Shown in pieces: positions 27,268 to 27,344 of a DNA stretch of 27,344 bases. Numbering within the stretch: the stretch's first letter is position 1; every line of letters starts with the position of its first letter. The position numbers and the translations under genes are program-made. The notes under the pieces were generated by a model. The model was not told the origin of the DNA. It saw only the letters and a list, made by a program, of their open reading frames with translations, and made no database searches. Source of the stretch: Amphimedon queenslandica (taxonomy: Eukaryota > Porifera > Demospongiae > Haplosclerida > Niphatidae); NCBI RefSeq assembly GCF_000090795.2, contig NW_003546252.1, forward strand, positions 248,460 to 275,803, written 5' to 3'.

Positions 27268-27344
27268 TATCTGTATCAAATCGGGGCCAATATTCTGTGT
27301 ATCGGTTGGTACTAGGTATCGGATTGGCATTAATAACAGATAAA

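Overview
The window looks like animal (metazoan) nuclear DNA. It is AT-rich, its genes are split by short GT-AG introns (about 56 to 350 bp), and transposable elements in several decay states fill most of it. The mix of element types (Tigger with a HIRAN partner gene, RPA-like OB-fold genes, C17orf113/KIAA1586-like hAT copies, very many TA-flanked MITEs) and the small introns suggest an early-branching animal. A demosponge is my best guess, but that is inference.

Only two ordinary host genes are recognisable. Cytosolic arginyl-tRNA synthetase lies on the minus strand as eight clean exons (10273-12977). Its first and last exons are not visible. The terminal exon of crooked neck-like 1, a splicing factor, lies on the plus strand (20392-20646). 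Its other exons are also absent, and a 5.6 kb transposon complex lies directly upstream.

Layout: 3-2009 is a decayed PIF1/Helitron-type helicase with one intron and three in-frame stops, followed by short tandem repeats and a hairpin. 3523-5595 is a head-to-head pair flanked by direct repeats: a minus-strand coiled-coil gene (one stop) and a plus-strand RPA-like OB-fold gene (one 1-bp frameshift). 5690-6510 holds two PHD-finger remnants. 6498-6955 is a MITE carrying a tRNA-like module, itself invaded by another MITE, and a second copy sits at 27009-27267. 7556-8111 is a hAT-type foldback element with near-perfect 8-bp target duplications. 10024-10231 is a long-TIR MITE beside the synthetase gene, and 12514-12701 is a MITE inside one of its introns.

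14590-20152 is a nested complex. The outer layer is a pogo/Tigger element with matching ends and a divergent gene pair: a HIRAN-domain protein on the minus strand and a DDE transposase on the plus strand. A 5'-truncated LINE (about 16400-18138) and a 1.24-kb long-TIR element (18479-19716, duplication CTGAAGAT) interrupt the transposase. The long-TIR element is itself hit by a 330-bp hAT MITE (19166-19495).

21073-21666 is a hAT remnant with a perfect 8-bp duplication, arrays of TAATAG and a fossil dimerisation domain. 22165-23050 is a second decayed LINE. 23953-26328 is a decayed hAT transposase gene of the C17orf113/KIAA1586-like type. 26332-27267 is MITEs and repeats. No transposon gene here appears intact. 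The most interesting candidates are the Tigger+HIRAN two-gene design, the coiled-coil/OB-fold divergent module, and the tRNA-bearing MITE family.
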